A stretch of 64,000 nucleotides of DNA from Salinicola halimionae (lineage in GTDB: Bacteria > Pseudomonadota > Gammaproteobacteria > Pseudomonadales > Halomonadaceae). Below are positions 31,752-43,200 of the stretch, piece after piece (the stretch's first letter is position 1; each line of letters begins with the position of its first letter). Below the pieces are notes generated by a model that saw only the letters and a list, made by a program, of their open reading frames with translations, was not told where the DNA came from and searched no databases. The stretch spans positions 717,168 to 781,167 of the forward strand of contig NZ_PZJQ01000004.1 in assembly GCF_003206065.1 (NCBI RefSeq), given 5' to 3'. The translations under genes and the position numbers were made by a program.

Positions 31752-32257
31752 GTTGCAGCCCCCAACGCAGCACATTGGCTTTGAATTTACTGTCGTTCAA
31801 GGAGATACGCATTAGCTCAACACTTAGATGCATGTAAGCGATCGCCGCTATCGATGTTGGACATTACATAATATGTAATACATCTGATTGTGCGCACGGT
31901 TTAGCCGGTAGCGGCGCCAGGAGAGTCAAGGCGAGGTTGTCGAGAAAACTCAGTAATACTTGTATCGGGAGCTAAGGTACAGAAGAGAAAATTTAGAAGC
32001 GCAGGTTCTAGAGAGGCTCTCGATATGAGTTATGCATTTGATTTTCCTACCTGTCGTTATTGAAGGTCTGTCAGGTTCAAAACGGGAAATAGAAGGACGA
32101 GAAGAGGCGAGAAGAGGTCTTCAAGCATTCCCTTGCAGGTCATGAGGAAGGGACGACTGTCGGCGGCAAGGATCGGGAGTTGGAAGGGTCGCGAGTCGAT
32201 AAGGGCTCGGTCTGGCAAGGAGATCGGTAAGCGAAAGAGTATAAGGGGAAATGCGAA

Positions 32258-32296
32258 AACCCGATACCCGAGTCGTCTGAACTCGAATATCGGGTT
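32258..32296 (-). terminator. groEL terminator (distal)
   Basis: On the minus strand AACCCGATA pairs with TATCGGGTT around an inner CGAGT/ACTCG stem; TTTTC overlaps its 3' end. About 100 bases after the groEL stop. Confidence 0.8.
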
Positions 32297-32313
32297 TCCA
32301 GCGATACTAACTT

Positions 32314-32345
32314 GTGGTCACCGGCTCTTCGGAGTCGGTGACCAC
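32314..32345 (-). terminator. groEL 3' hairpin (proximal)
   Basis: GTGGTCACCG and CGGTGACCAC form a perfect 10-bp stem with a 12-base loop 50 bases after groEL. It lacks a T-run, so it may protect the 3' end while the distal hairpin terminates. Confidence 0.6.
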
Positions 32346-32394
32346 GATGGGCCTAGGCCCAATCAGACAGCAAGTCGTGGAAGACTTCGTCTTC

Positions 32395-34050
<1,656 letters not shown>

Positions 34051-34101
34051 CTAATGTAATGCGTGAAATCGTGATGAATCGTCGAGCGTTGGTCAGGCCA
34101 A

Positions 34102-34395
34102 TCAGTCTTCGACGACGGCCAGGATGTCGTTTTCGCTCATGATCAAGACTTCTTCACCGTCGACTTTCTGCTTTTCGACGCCGAAACCTTCCTTGAAAAT
34201 CACGGTATCGCCGACTTTGACGTCCAGCGCGCGCACTTCGCCGCTCTCGAGGATGCGGCCGTTGCCCACTGCCAGGACTTCACCACGCGTCGGCTTTTCC
34301 TGGGCGCTGCCCGGAAGCACGATGCCGCCGGCAGTTTTCTGCTCTTCTTCTTTGCGACGTACGATGACGCGATCGTGCAAGGGACGGATTTTCAT
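34102..34395 (-). CDS. groS: Co-chaperonin GroES (10 kDa)
   Basis: 97-residue lid of the GroEL chamber. [20 protein letters not shown], the mobile loop [21 protein letters not shown] and [11 protein letters not shown] are canonical. It precedes groEL on the same strand. Heat-shock control is expected; a clear sigma-32 promoter could not be picked out by eye upstream of 34395. Confidence 0.97.
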   Translation of the reverse strand: MKIRPLHDRVIVRRKEEEQKTAGGIVLPGSAQEKPTRGEVLAVGNGRILESGEVRALDVKVGDTVIFKEGFGVEKQKVDGEEVLIMSENDILAVVED

Positions 34396-34562
34396 TGCTC
34401 ACATTCTCCTAATGGTTGCATGTTGCAAATGCACATTCCCGCATGAGTCAGACTCAAGGGGCGAAGGCTTGGCCTTCCGGTTAATGGGCCTGATGGCCTA
34501 AAGCTATCGCTGCTGCCTTGATTGGGTCTGGATGACCGGTTTCAAGGGGCAGGTGAAAAAAA

Positions 34563-35069
34563 TTATCGCTGACGGGGGTCTGGGCCCGGGTCATCTTTGT
34601 CCAGATAGTCACCCTCGATGAGCGGGGTGGAATCCTGACGTTTGCCGTCATCGGTGGTACTTTCGGTTCGGTGTTGATGAGTGCTCCAGTCGCCGGGTAT
34701 TTCATTGCCGTTAGCGCCGGCGCGGCGCGAGCTACGGCCTGACCAGCGCCGCCATAACTGGCCGCTGCCCGGAAGCAGGCACAGTAGTCCAATTACGTCC
34801 GAGAGAAAACCGGGGGCCATCAGCAGAAGGCCGGCGAAAACGAAAGAGGCGCCTGCCATGAGTTCGTCCGAGGGGATTTCCCCGATCGCTAAGCGTTCAC
34901 GCGCGCGCTGAAGGGTCAGCAGGCTCTCGCGGCGGATGAGATGGATGCCGAATGCGGCGCTGACGACGATCCATAGCACGCTTGCCAGCAGGCCAATCTT
35001 GGCGCCGACCGAAAACAGTATGGCGAAGTCGGCGATGGCCAGAAGCGCAAAGAGCAAAAGCAGGGGCAT
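34563..35069 (-). CDS. fxsA: FxsA family membrane protein
   Basis: 168-residue inner-membrane protein. Two N-terminal helices (LLLLFALLAIADFAILFSVG and IGLLASVLWIVVSAAFGIHLI), then RRESLLTLQRARERLAIGEIPSDELMAG and a third/fourth segment (FVFAGLLLMAPGFLSDVIGLLCLLP). The PGFLSDVIGLLLLLP motif is the FxsA hallmark. The tail is polar and disordered. E. coli FxsA affects T7 exclusion by F plasmid when overproduced; its normal role is unknown. GGAG precedes the start. It lies upstream of groES-groEL on the same strand, 167 bases away; fxsA-groESL proximity is also seen in E. coli. Confidence 0.92.
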   Translation of the reverse strand: MPLLLLFALLAIADFAILFSVGAKIGLLASVLWIVVSAAFGIHLIRRESLLTLQRARERLAIGEIPSDELMAGASFVFAGLLLMAPGFLSDVIGLLCLLPGSGQLWRRWSGRSSRRAGANGNEIPGDWSTHQHRTESTTDDGKRQDSTPLIEGDYLDKDDPGPDPRQR

Positions 35070-35139
35070 GATATCTCCGTCGTTGACGCTGCTTGATGAG
35101 TCAAGATGGAGACGATCGATAGGATTGCAAGCTTGATTG

Positions 35140-35166
35140 ACCCGGAGCCGCTCTTGGCCCCGGGGT
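35140..35166 (-). terminator. Possible terminator after the comEA-like gene
   Basis: On the minus strand ACCCCGGGGCC and GGCTCCGGGT form an imperfect GC-rich stem 19 bases after the ComEA-like stop. No T-run follows immediately. Confidence 0.4.
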
Positions 35167-35184
35167 AGCGATACCGGTGAAGAA

Positions 35185-35448
35185 TTAGAGCGTCGCGCTG
35201 TCAGCGAGGTTGGTCACCGTGGTTTCGCCGATGCCGTCGACCCGAGTAAGGTCTTCGAGCGTCTTGTAGTCGCCGTTGGACTCGCGATCATCGACGATGG
35301 CCTGCGCCTTTACCTCGCCGATACCCGGTAGCGTCGTCAGTGTTTCCACCGAGGCTTGATTGATATTGACCGGTGTGTCCTGCGCCAGCGCCGGAAGCGC
35401 GCAGAAGCTGAGAAGCGATAGCAGTGCGGCGTGAATCAATGTCTTCAT
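35185..35448 (-). CDS. ComEA-like helix-hairpin-helix protein
   Basis: 87-residue exported protein. Signal peptide MKTLIHAALLSLLSFCALPA with cleavage after ALA, then one ComEA module: VNINQASVETLTTLPGIGEVKAQAIVDDRE and LEDLTRVDGIGETTVTNLAD with two HhH Gly-Ile-Gly loops. ComEA-type proteins bind DNA in the periplasm during uptake for transformation; short single-module versions are common in gammaproteobacteria, and some are called YbaV or Cas-unrelated 'competence protein'. The start at 35448 is fixed by the signal peptide. Confidence 0.88.
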   Translation of the reverse strand: MKTLIHAALLSLLSFCALPALAQDTPVNINQASVETLTTLPGIGEVKAQAIVDDRESNGDYKTLEDLTRVDGIGETTVTNLADSATL

Positions 35449-35675
35449 ATTGGTGTTCCCTCGAAAAGAGATGGGTGAGATCGGTGTTGTTCTTGGCCGA
35501 CCATCACTAGTTTTTATCGACGACGCTGAGCGAGGGTTGATAGGGAAAAATCGGAGATTGGCGTAAGCCACCTCCTACACGGGAGTCCACAAAGATGCAT
35601 TCCCGCGCCTTCGGCACCCGCGAACGCTTAGCATTCGGTATACTCCGGCACGAAATCGACTGTCGGAGATCATTC

Positions 35676-36383
35676 ATGCCCGCTACGGAATCGCCGCTCA
35701 TCATCGCGCTCGACTACGCGGATCTACCCTCAGCGTTGCAGCTGACCGATGCGCTCGATCCGGCCCGTTGCCGCGTCAAGATTGGCAAGGAGTTGTTCAC
35801 TCGGGTAGGTCCGGCGGCCATCGAAGCCATGCACCGACGTGGCTTCGAAGTCTTTCTGGATCTGAAGTTTCACGATATTCCCAATACTGTGGCGGGCGCA
35901 GTCGAGGCGGCGGCGGACCAGGGGGTGTGGATGGTCAATGTGCACGCATCCGGTGGCCGTCGCATGATGGAGGCCAGCGTCGAGCGTCTGATGCAGCGAG
36001 GGCTGAAGACCCACCTTATTGCGGTCACGGTGCTGACCAGCATGTCCGATGAGGAACTCGGGGAGACGGGCGTGCAGGGCAGTGCGTTGAGTCAGGTCGA
36101 ACGACTGGCGAGGTTGTCCCAGGAGAGTGGGTTGGACGGCGTGGTCTGCTCGGCGCGTGAAAGTGCCCGGTTACGGGAGCTGTGCGGGGAAAATTTTCTC
36201 AAGGTGACACCGGGAATTCGTCCCGCAGCGGCCGATCCAGGGGATCAGCGACGCGTGATGACACCCGAAGCAGCGATGGCGGCCGGCAGTACGCATCTGG
36301 TCATCGGTAGAGCGGTGACACAGGCAAGTGATCCGATGGCGGCGCTGACGAGTATCGAGCGCTCGCTGACGCTCGACACTTGA
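35676..36383 (+). CDS. pyrF: Orotidine 5'-phosphate decarboxylase
   Basis: Final step of UMP synthesis. 235-residue TIM barrel with [21 protein letters not shown], the catalytic [13 protein letters not shown] (Lys64 with Asp62 and Asp67), VNVHASGG and TPGIRP. Length equals the usual bacterial enzyme. GGAG precedes ATG 35676; the frame is open to 35595 without support. In E. coli and relatives pyrF lies directly behind lapA-lapB; here lapB is adjacent but convergent, so the neighbourhood is kept while the orientation is inverted. Confidence 0.95.
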   Translation: MPATESPLIIALDYADLPSALQLTDALDPARCRVKIGKELFTRVGPAAIEAMHRRGFEVFLDLKFHDIPNTVAGAVEAAADQGVWMVNVHASGGRRMMEASVERLMQRGLKTHLIAVTVLTSMSDEELGETGVQGSALSQVERLARLSQESGLDGVVCSARESARLRELCGENFLKVTPGIRPAAADPGDQRRVMTPEAAMAAGSTHLVIGRAVTQASDPMAALTSIERSLTLDT

Positions 36384-36411
36384 CTGCACTCGAGTAGCCA
36401 CCGGATCAGGT

Positions 36412-37599
36412 CTACTCGCCTTCCAGCCCGGTGACCGGTTTGCAGGTACCCCAGCTGCGACAGCGCGGGCACTGCCAGTGCAGTTGCTCTGCGCCGAAGC
36501 CGCAGCGCTGGCAACGATGCCGGGGCCGAATGCTCAATAGCTGGCGGGTGTGTTGCTTGAGCAGTTCCAGGCGATCGCGTTCTTCGGGGTCGCTGTCGTC
36601 CAGATAGAGATCCATCAGATAGTCGACCCCGCGCAGGCTGGGATGCTCGCGAAGCTGCTCGCTGACGAACGCGCAGGCGACCTCCGTGCCCTGGCGGTGT
36701 CTCAGCGTGTCCGCGGCCATCATCACGAGCGTGGTCTGTGGATTGTGTTGCAGCTGCTTCTCCAGAAATTGCCACCAGCCATTGTCGTCATCGAGTAACC
36801 GATAGGCGTCCCGTAACGGCTCCAATACGATGGCGGTAAACCCCGGATCCTGTTCCGGCACACGTTGCCAGAATCGCGTCGCATCGCGGTAATGGCCGAT
36901 ATCCCACTCGATTTGTCCCAGCATCCAGTTGGCGCGGATGCAGCGTTCGTCAGTCTGTAGCGCCTGTCTCAGCGCCTTGCGGGCAAGTGACGAGCTGTTA
37001 TCGCAGCGATGCCGATGAGCCAGCTCGCAATGCCAGTGTGCGGCGGCCCGCCGAATATCGGCATCCTGACGAACCAGTTGGGGCTGGGCGGTTTCCAGTG
37101 CCTGTGCCCATTCCTTCTCGCGCTCGAATAGATCGACCAGCAACCTTTTGGCCGCAAGCTTCTGCGCATCCTCGACGTGGCTTTTCTGCAGCGACAACAA
37201 CAGACGCTCGGCGCGATCCAGCAAGCCGAGATTGAGAAAGTCGCGGGAAAGTTCCAGCTGTACCTGACCGCTTTGGGAGGGGGTCAACGCTGGGCGGGCG
37301 AGGAGGTTCTGATGAATGCGAACGGCGCGATCGGCTTCTCCACGCGAGCGATAGAGATTACCCAGCGCGATATGCGTTTCGACCGTATCGCTGTTGACCT
37401 CGAGCGCTTGCGTGAAGGTCTCGATCGCCCGATCGGGTTGCTCGTTGAGCAGGTAATTGAGGCCGACGAAATAATCTCTCGGCAGAGACCCGCGCGGCGG
37501 TTGAGGCGGGGCGCGAAAGCGCCCCGATTCCCAACGCCCCAGCAACCAGCCGATGGCGATGGCTGCCACCAGCAACGCTAGCAGCAGTACATCGCTCAT
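36412..37599 (-). CDS. lapB: LPS assembly/TPR protein LapB (YciM)
   Basis: 395 residues. One N-terminal membrane anchor (LLLALLVAAIAIGWLLGRW) is followed by TPR repeats (YFVGLNYLLNEQPDRAIETFTQAL, THIALGNLYRSRGEADRAVRIH and more) and a C-terminal rubredoxin-like zinc site with two pairs, CQRCGF and CPRCRSW. LapB recruits FtsH to LpxC and so limits lipopolysaccharide synthesis. The start abuts the lapA stop (TGA-ATG), showing tight coupling. Confidence 0.93.
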   Translation of the reverse strand: MSDVLLLALLVAAIAIGWLLGRWESGRFRAPPQPPRGSLPRDYFVGLNYLLNEQPDRAIETFTQALEVNSDTVETHIALGNLYRSRGEADRAVRIHQNLLARPALTPSQSGQVQLELSRDFLNLGLLDRAERLLLSLQKSHVEDAQKLAAKRLLVDLFEREKEWAQALETAQPQLVRQDADIRRAAAHWHCELAHRHRCDNSSSLARKALRQALQTDERCIRANWMLGQIEWDIGHYRDATRFWQRVPEQDPGFTAIVLEPLRDAYRLLDDDNGWWQFLEKQLQHNPQTTLVMMAADTLRHRQGTEVACAFVSEQLREHPSLRGVDYLMDLYLDDSDPEERDRLELLKQHTRQLLSIRPRHRCQRCGFGAEQLHWQCPRCRSWGTCKPVTGLEGE

Positions 37600-37905
37600 T
37601 CAGGTGCTTTCCTTGAACTCCTGCGTCCGCAGACGATCGAGTTCCTTTCGTTGTTGCTGATTGTGACGTTGAGCGCGGGTCAACAGGGTGCGCAGACGCA
37701 GGTACATGCCGGTCATGGCGAGCATGCCGAGAATTACGCCGCAGGCGAGAGCCACCAGAAGCCACAGCGACAGTGACGCCGGTGGCAGCTGAACCCAGAT
37801 CAGATCCAACGGCAGCGGTTGCTGGTTGTTGACCGCAAATAGAATGCCGAGCAGCAGCACGACGATCAGAATGATGGCGAGAATGACGCCTTTGAGCCAG
37901 CGCAT
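37600..37905 (-). CDS. lapA: LPS assembly protein LapA (YciS)
   Basis: 101 residues. Two membrane helices (MRWLKGVILAIILIVVLLLG and SLWLLVALACGVILGMLAM) flank the AVNNQQPLPLDL loop typical of DUF1049/LapA, and a basic coiled tail follows (TRAQRHNQQQRKELDRLR). AGGAA precedes ATG 37905. Works with LapB; the coupled lapA-lapB order is conserved in gammaproteobacteria. ihfB is 96 bases upstream on the same strand and may share the transcript. Confidence 0.92.
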   Translation of the reverse strand: MRWLKGVILAIILIVVLLLGILFAVNNQQPLPLDLIWVQLPPASLSLWLLVALACGVILGMLAMTGMYLRLRTLLTRAQRHNQQQRKELDRLRTQEFKEST

Positions 37906-38001
37906 AGCAATTCCTGGTGACACACCGCTGGCAGCTTTCGCCGCCAATCGATCCCGCGGTGGCAGCCTTCGATGAGACGACGGCTGCAGTGACTGGGGAG
38001 A

Positions 38002-38298
38002 TCAGTAGCCGAGCGCACGGCTGGCGTTGACCTGTTCGCGTAATTCCTTGCCCGGCTTGAAGTGCGGGACATATTTGCCGTCGAGGTCCACGGCATCGCC
38101 GGTCTTGGGATTTCGTCCGGTGCGCGGCTCGCGAAAATGCAATGAAAAACTGCCGAATCCACGAATCTCGACGCGTCCGCCATCGGCGAGCGCACTGGTG
38201 ATGTCGTCAAGAATGACACGCACCGCGGATTCCACTTCTTTGGCCGATAGCTCGGGCCGGCGTGCGGCAATCTGTTCGATCAATTCAGACTTGGTCAT
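38002..38298 (-). CDS. ihfB: Integration host factor beta subunit
   Basis: 98-residue DNA-bending protein. [51 protein letters not shown], and the intercalating proline arm [10 protein letters not shown] are canonical for HimD/IhfB. Start at 38298, because GGAG is spaced 7 bases from this ATG; an ATG two codons upstream is too close to it. In many gammaproteobacteria rpsA lies directly upstream, but here the upstream gene is the divergent sdhE. Confidence 0.96.
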   Translation of the reverse strand: MTKSELIEQIAARRPELSAKEVESAVRVILDDITSALADGGRVEIRGFGSFSLHFREPRTGRNPKTGDAVDLDGKYVPHFKPGKELREQVNASRALGY

Positions 38299-38493
38299 CG
38301 ACATTCTCCGTGAAGCCTCTGCCTAGCGGTGGCGGACGGCATAACGGACGTCCGACATCTATTATTGTCGCTTCAGCATACTTCGCAACTTTTGAGAAAA
38401 CAACGCATTAGCCGTTCGGCACCGGTTTGCTGATAGTGGCGGAGAATCCGCTTGGGTATAATGCTGTGCAACACACTCGATCGAGGAAAATTC

Positions 38494-38778
38494 ATGTCGG
38501 ACAACGAAGATGTGACGCGCAGACGACTGTACTGGCATTCCCGGCGTGGCATGTGGGAGCTCGATCTGCTGCTGATGCCATTTCTCGAGGACCGGTATGA
38601 TCATTTGCCAGCTCGAGATCAGGTGCTCTATCGAGAGTTGCTGGCCAATGAAGATCAGGATCTGTTTACCTGGTTGATGCGGCGCGAATGGCCGCTGGAC
38701 CCGGATATGCGCCGCCTCGTCAAGATGATCGTCGAACATGCCGAAACCGTCGACCGTAGTCGTCATCAGGCGCTCTAG
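38494..38778 (+). CDS. sdhE: FAD assembly factor SdhE
   Basis: 94-residue protein that promotes covalent FAD attachment to succinate dehydrogenase and fumarate reductase. RRRLYWHSRRGMWELDLLL carries the essential RGxxELD motif, followed by the small helical domain with DLFTWLMRREWPLDPDMRRLV. Start at 38494 behind GAGGA. It overlaps the ygfX-like gene by about 40 bases, an arrangement conserved in gammaproteobacteria. Confidence 0.95.
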   Translation: MSDNEDVTRRRLYWHSRRGMWELDLLLMPFLEDRYDHLPARDQVLYRELLANEDQDLFTWLMRREWPLDPDMRRLVKMIVEHAETVDRSRHQAL

Positions 38779-39148
38779 GCTATCGCTGGCCGTCCAGGTT
38801 CTGCTGGGGCTGGTTCTGGCGAGCTACGCGGGATGGTGGCTCGACTATCGAATCGCTGCCGTGGTGGCGCTGACTGCGGCCGGGCTTGGCTATCGCCATT
38901 ATCTCGCTCTGCCGCGACGCCGCTATCTTCGACGCGGGCAGGCCAATGGACACGCGGTATGGGAAAGCTCTCCCGACGGCCGGGTCTGGCAATCAGAGAG
39001 ATGCCAGTGGGTACGCCTGGGTCCACTGCTGTCGGCGCTCGATCTTTCCGGGCAACGCCTGTGGCTATGGCCGGACAGCAGCGATGCCGAGTCGCTGCGC
39101 CATTTGCGTGAAGCACTCTCCGAGCAGTCGGATGGCTCGTCAGAATAG
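38738..39148 (+). CDS. YgfX-like membrane protein
   Basis: 136 residues. Two adjacent hydrophobic helices (LAVQVLLGLVLASYAGWWL and IAAVVALTAAGLGYRHYLAL) precede a soluble beta-rich domain ending in LWLWPDSSDAESLRHLREAL, the YgfX/DUF1434 pattern. In E. coli the gene is next to sdhE (ygfY) and the pair was once described as a toxin-antitoxin; the SdhE assembly role is better established. The start overlaps sdhE; the exact ATG is uncertain. Confidence 0.82.
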   Translation: MPKPSTVVVIRRSRLSLAVQVLLGLVLASYAGWWLDYRIAAVVALTAAGLGYRHYLALPRRRYLRRGQANGHAVWESSPDGRVWQSERCQWVRLGPLLSALDLSGQRLWLWPDSSDAESLRHLREALSEQSDGSSE

Positions 39149-39457
39149 ATCGTGTTCAACCATGGAAAGAGCCCGACGATGCTTGTGGTGACGATTCGGC
39201 AGTTCCCACGCAGCGTCGAACAGAAGCGCGAAATCGCGGAAGGTGTGACCCGAGCTCTCGTTGAAGCGTAAGGCCTCGGAGTCCTTGCAGATATTATTCC
39301 AGAGACTGACGAGAAGAACCGAGCGGCAGGGGGTAGGCGAGGGAACGCCTAGGCATCGCTCATAACCCCCGACGGCTCCATGGTCGCCACGAAGGGGTGC
39401 CACGGAGCCGTCAGAGGTCATGCTGTCTTGCCGTTCGGCCGTTGAACGGCCGGAAAC
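39149..39457. other. Gap with a long hairpin
   Basis: No gene is supported. GACGGCTCC (39371-39379) and GGAGCCGTC (39404-39412) are perfect arms with a partly self-complementary interior (GGTCGCCAC/GGGTGCCAC). The hairpin could terminate both ygfX and the convergent DUF883-type gene at 39458. Confidence 0.55.
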
Positions 39458-39694
39458 TCAGCGTCGGCCGGCGAGAAAACCGATGGCAAATCCTGCCAGT
39501 GCGGCAACGCCCATGCTGCTCCAGGCATTACGATGCACGTAGTCATCGGTATCGCGCCACGCTTCTTCGGCATGTTCAGCCAGTTCGTGGCTGACGTCGT
39601 CGGCACGATGGCGAGCCCGGTCGAGACTCTGGCGCCCGCGGCGCTTGGCATCTTGATAATGACGGCGGGTATCTTCCCGGTAATTGCGGCTCAT
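39458..39694 (-). CDS. DUF883 (ElaB/YqjD-like) membrane-anchored protein
   Basis: 78 residues. A charged N-terminal helix (REDTRRHYQDAKRRGRQSLDRARHRADDVSHELAEHAEEAW) is followed by a C-terminal tail anchor DDYVHRNAWSSMGVAALAGFAIGFLAGRR, the DUF883 signature. In E. coli YqjD, ElaB and YgaM sit in the inner membrane and bind stationary-phase ribosomes. AAGGA precedes the ATG. Close to a second related gene upstream (39765) and distantly paralogous to 46757. Confidence 0.85.
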   Translation of the reverse strand: MSRNYREDTRRHYQDAKRRGRQSLDRARHRADDVSHELAEHAEEAWRDTDDYVHRNAWSSMGVAALAGFAIGFLAGRR

Positions 39695-39764
39695 GGGATC
39701 ATCCTTAATCGTTGGTCAGTGGTGAATGGCCGGTAACGACCGGCCAGTAGTTAAAGAAGTGGCA

Positions 39765-40136
39765 TCAGCGCCGAGTGAGTAACAGCGTCAGAAGAGCGCC
39801 GCCCAGTGCGGCGATGCCCACGCTCTGCCAAGGTTTGCGTTTTACGAACTCATCACAACTTTCGCAAGTGTCATTGATCTGATCATCCAGTCGTCGGCGG
39901 GAACGTTCACTCCAACCGTCATGCGCAAGATAGACCGCTGCATGGGACGGCGGCTCGTCGATGCTCTCTTCCAGAGGATCTAACCTCGATTCCCGGGGAT
40001 CCGGCCCCGAAGTCAGATCGGGTTCCTCACGAATGGGATCGTCTCCCAGATGGGGGGCGCGCTCGGCGGCCACCGCCATATCTTCATCGATACGGCTTTC
40101 TCCGGCTGTCTTGTCGTCACGATGGAATAGACTCAT
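39765..40136 (-). CDS. DUF883-like tail-anchored protein, long acidic form
   Basis: 123 residues. MSLFHRDDKTAGESRIDEDM begins a long acidic, probably disordered N-terminus. The C-terminus DEFVKRKPWQSVGIAALGGALLTLLLTRR is the same tail-anchor motif as in the neighbouring gene (D..v...PW.s.G.aAl.g...g.L..RR). A C-x-x-C (CESC) precedes the anchor. GGAGGAG at 6 bases fixes the start at 40136. A variant of the ribosome-associated YqjD/ElaB group is the likely reading. Confidence 0.75.
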   Translation of the reverse strand: MSLFHRDDKTAGESRIDEDMAVAAERAPHLGDDPIREEPDLTSGPDPRESRLDPLEESIDEPPSHAAVYLAHDGWSERSRRRLDDQINDTCESCDEFVKRKPWQSVGIAALGGALLTLLLTRR

Positions 40137-40246
40137 GTTCACTCCTCCGGCTCGATGAAACGATCTCTCCGCGGTTTTTGCAACAGCATTCATCGCACTC
40201 ACGTGCCTTGCAACAGCGCCGTCGAATTAGTGTAGTCGCAATTCCA

Positions 40247-43200
40247 TCAGTCGCTAGGGCGGCTTCTCACCACGTCGTCGCGCTGCATTTCGCTTTCCAA
40301 CCGCCGGCCTACGTCACCGGGAGATCCGGTACGTCGTGCCAGCAGGTCGTAGGCCACCGGCACGATGAATAGCGTGAGTAGGGTGGCCGCGGCAACGCCG
40401 CAAAAAATGACGGTGCCAATCACGATGCGCGATTCAGCGCCGGGTCCGAATGCCAGGATCAAGGGAACGGCGCCGGCCATGGTCGTGACGGTCGTCATCA
40501 GAATCGGTCTGAGTCGAGTTACCGCGGCCTCGACCAGGGCGTCGGCAAAGGCTAGACCCTCATCTCGCAATTGATTGGCGAATTCGACGATCAGAATGCC
40601 ATTCTTGGCTGCCAGTCCAACCAGCATGACCAGTCCGACCTGACTGTAAATGTTGAGCGATTGTCCACTGGCCCAGAGCCCCAGAAGCGCGCCACTGATC
40701 GCCAACGGCACGGTGAACATGATCACCAGGGGGTGGACGAAACTCTCGAACTGGGCGGCGAGAACCAGGAACACCACAACGACACCCAGGATTAGCAGAA
40801 ACGTGGTTGCGCCGCTGGCTTCCCGGTAATCGCGTGAAGGCCCCTTGTAGTCGACGACCGCTTCACTGGGGAGCTCCTCGCTGGCGATCTGCCGGAGATA
40901 GTCGAGTGCGTCACCGATCGCGACGCCATCCCCTAGATTGGCCTCGATCGTGATGGCGCGCATGCGATTGAAACGATTGAGCTCGCTGGCACCGGCGAAC
41001 TCCGATACCGACACCAGGCTCGCCAGCGGAATCAATTCACCGCTGACGGCCGAGCGTACCTGTACGTTATCCAGCGTGTTGGGTGCACGCTGGCGGTCAT
41101 GCTCGCCTTCGACAATGACATCGTACTCTTCGCCGTTATCGACGTAGGTGGTGACGTTGCGCCCTCCGAACAGGGTCTCAAGCGTATTGCCAATGGTGCT
41201 GACGGTCACGCCGAGAGCGGCGGCACGGTTGTAGTCGATCTGGATACGCAGCTGAGGCTGGGTTTCCTTGTAGTCGCTGTCTACCGCCTCGAGGCCGATG
41301 CTTCCGTCATCGCGAATACGTGTCAGTAGACGGTCACGCCAGTCGACCAGCTGTTCATAGGTGCTGCCGCCAATGACGAACTGGATCGGCTTCTCGACCC
41401 GGCCACCAAAGCCCTGACGCATGACCGGGGTGGCGGTGACCCCGGGCAGGTCGGAAAGCTTGTGTCTGACATCGGTCATGATGTCCCAGGCGGAACGCCG
41501 CGCGCCCCAGTCATTGAGAGTTACGATCGCCATGCCGTCGTTGAAATTCTCGACATTGCCGAATCCGCGCGGCCCGCGAACCGAGACCTGCTTGATATCA
41601 CCGGCATCGACCAGCGTCATCAAGCGGGCTTCGATCTCATCGTAGTAATCCTGCATGTAACGGAAGGTGGCACCTGGCGGCCCCTCGATCAGCACGAAGA
41701 AGTTGCCACGGTCTTCCCTGGGCGTGTATTCGTTGGGCAGCTGCTGGAACAGCCAGGCCGTCAGTAACAGCACCAGCGCAAACAGTCCGATCACGATCCA
41801 GCGGCAGCGTAGCGCCCAGCGTAAGCAGTGCCGATAAATGGATTGCGAGCGATCCAGCAGCCAGTGCACGCCGCGACTGATACGACTCTCGTGCATTCTC
41901 GGGCTGAGCAGCTTCGAACACAGCATCGGCGCCAGCGACAGCGCGACCAGACACGAAAGACCAACGGCGGCGGCGAGCGTCAGCGCGAACTCCGAGAACA
42001 GGCGGCCGATGTCGCCCGGGAGCAGGCTCAGCGGAATGAAGACGGTGATCAACACCAGCGTGGTGGCGATGACGGCAAAACCGATCTGGCGCGTGCCTCG
42101 GTAGGCAGCAACCAGCGGTGTCTCGCCGTGGGTCATCATGCGTCTATGGACGTTCTCGATGACGACGATGGCATCGTCGACTACTAGTCCGATCGACAGC
42201 ACCAGTGCCAGCAGCGTTAGCAGATTGAGAGTGAATCCGAACAGCGCCAGAAAGATGAAGGTGCCGATCAGGGAAATGGGCACCGTCACCGCGGGCACCA
42301 GGGTGGTGCGCACATTGCCTAGAAACAGAAAGATTACGATGACGACGAGCGCCATGGCGATGAACAGTGTCGACACGACTTCGTGCAGCGCGCCAGAGAC
42401 GAACACCGAAGAATCGAAATTGAGCGACAGCTGCATGCCGTCGGGCAGCGTCGACTGCAGTCTGGCCATTTCCGACTTGGTCCCGTTGGCGACCTCCAGC
42501 ACGCTGGCGGTGGACTGCTTGATCATGCCGAGGCCGACCATCGGAACTTCATTGCCGCGGTATAACGAGCGCTCCTCGACCGAGCCGACTTCGACGCGGG
42601 CGACATCCGACAGCCGGACCAGATAACCGTCTGTGCCTCGGGCAACCACCAGATTCCGGAAATCGGCAGCGGTGGTAAAGCTGCGCGGAATGCGCAACGT
42701 GAATTGGCGGTCACGGGATTCGAGGAAACCGGCCGGCAGTTCGACGTTCTCATTCTCCAGCGCGTCGGCAACATCGTCGACGGTCAACTGACGAGCGGCG
42801 AGGGCGTTGCGGTCGAGCCACACGCGCATCGCGTACTCCTTGCCGCCGCTCAAGCGTACCCGCGCCACGCCGTTCTGGGTCGAAAATCGATCGACGAGAT
42901 AACGGTTGGCGTAATCGGTGAGCTCCGGAATGGTGTAGCCCTCGCCGGAGAGCGATAGCCAGATGATGACGTCGTCGCTACTGTCGCTTTTCTCGATCTC
43001 GGGCGGCTCGGCCTGATCAGGCAAGTTGTCGGCCACCGATGAGATGCGATCGCGGATATCGTTGGCCGCACCGTCGATGTCGCGATTCAGCGAGAACTCG
43101 ACGTCGATTTCCGATTCGCCGTCAGCGCTGCTGGATTCGATCGAGACGATGCCTTCGATACCGGCGATGCGGTCCTCGAGCAACTGGGTGATGCGAGTCT

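Larger units (their letters stand above)
31752..32394. other. Long intergenic stretch downstream of groEL
   Basis: No gene is supported. It contains an inverted repeat ATTACAT-AAT-ATGTAAT (31863-31879), a possible operator; a purine-rich stretch around 32090-32250 with repeated GAGAAGAG-type motifs; and the two groEL 3' hairpins at its right end. Open frames through this area give biased, Arg-rich products and are rejected. Confidence 0.6.

Noticed and set aside
34396-34480. Sigma-32 promoter of groES
   Set aside because: CTTGAG is present on the minus strand but no convincing CCCCATNT-like -10 at the right distance could be found.
39140-39421. 93-codon minus-strand frame between ygfX and the DUF883 gene
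   Set aside because: It spans a long hairpin and overlaps the ygfX end; composition not protein-like.
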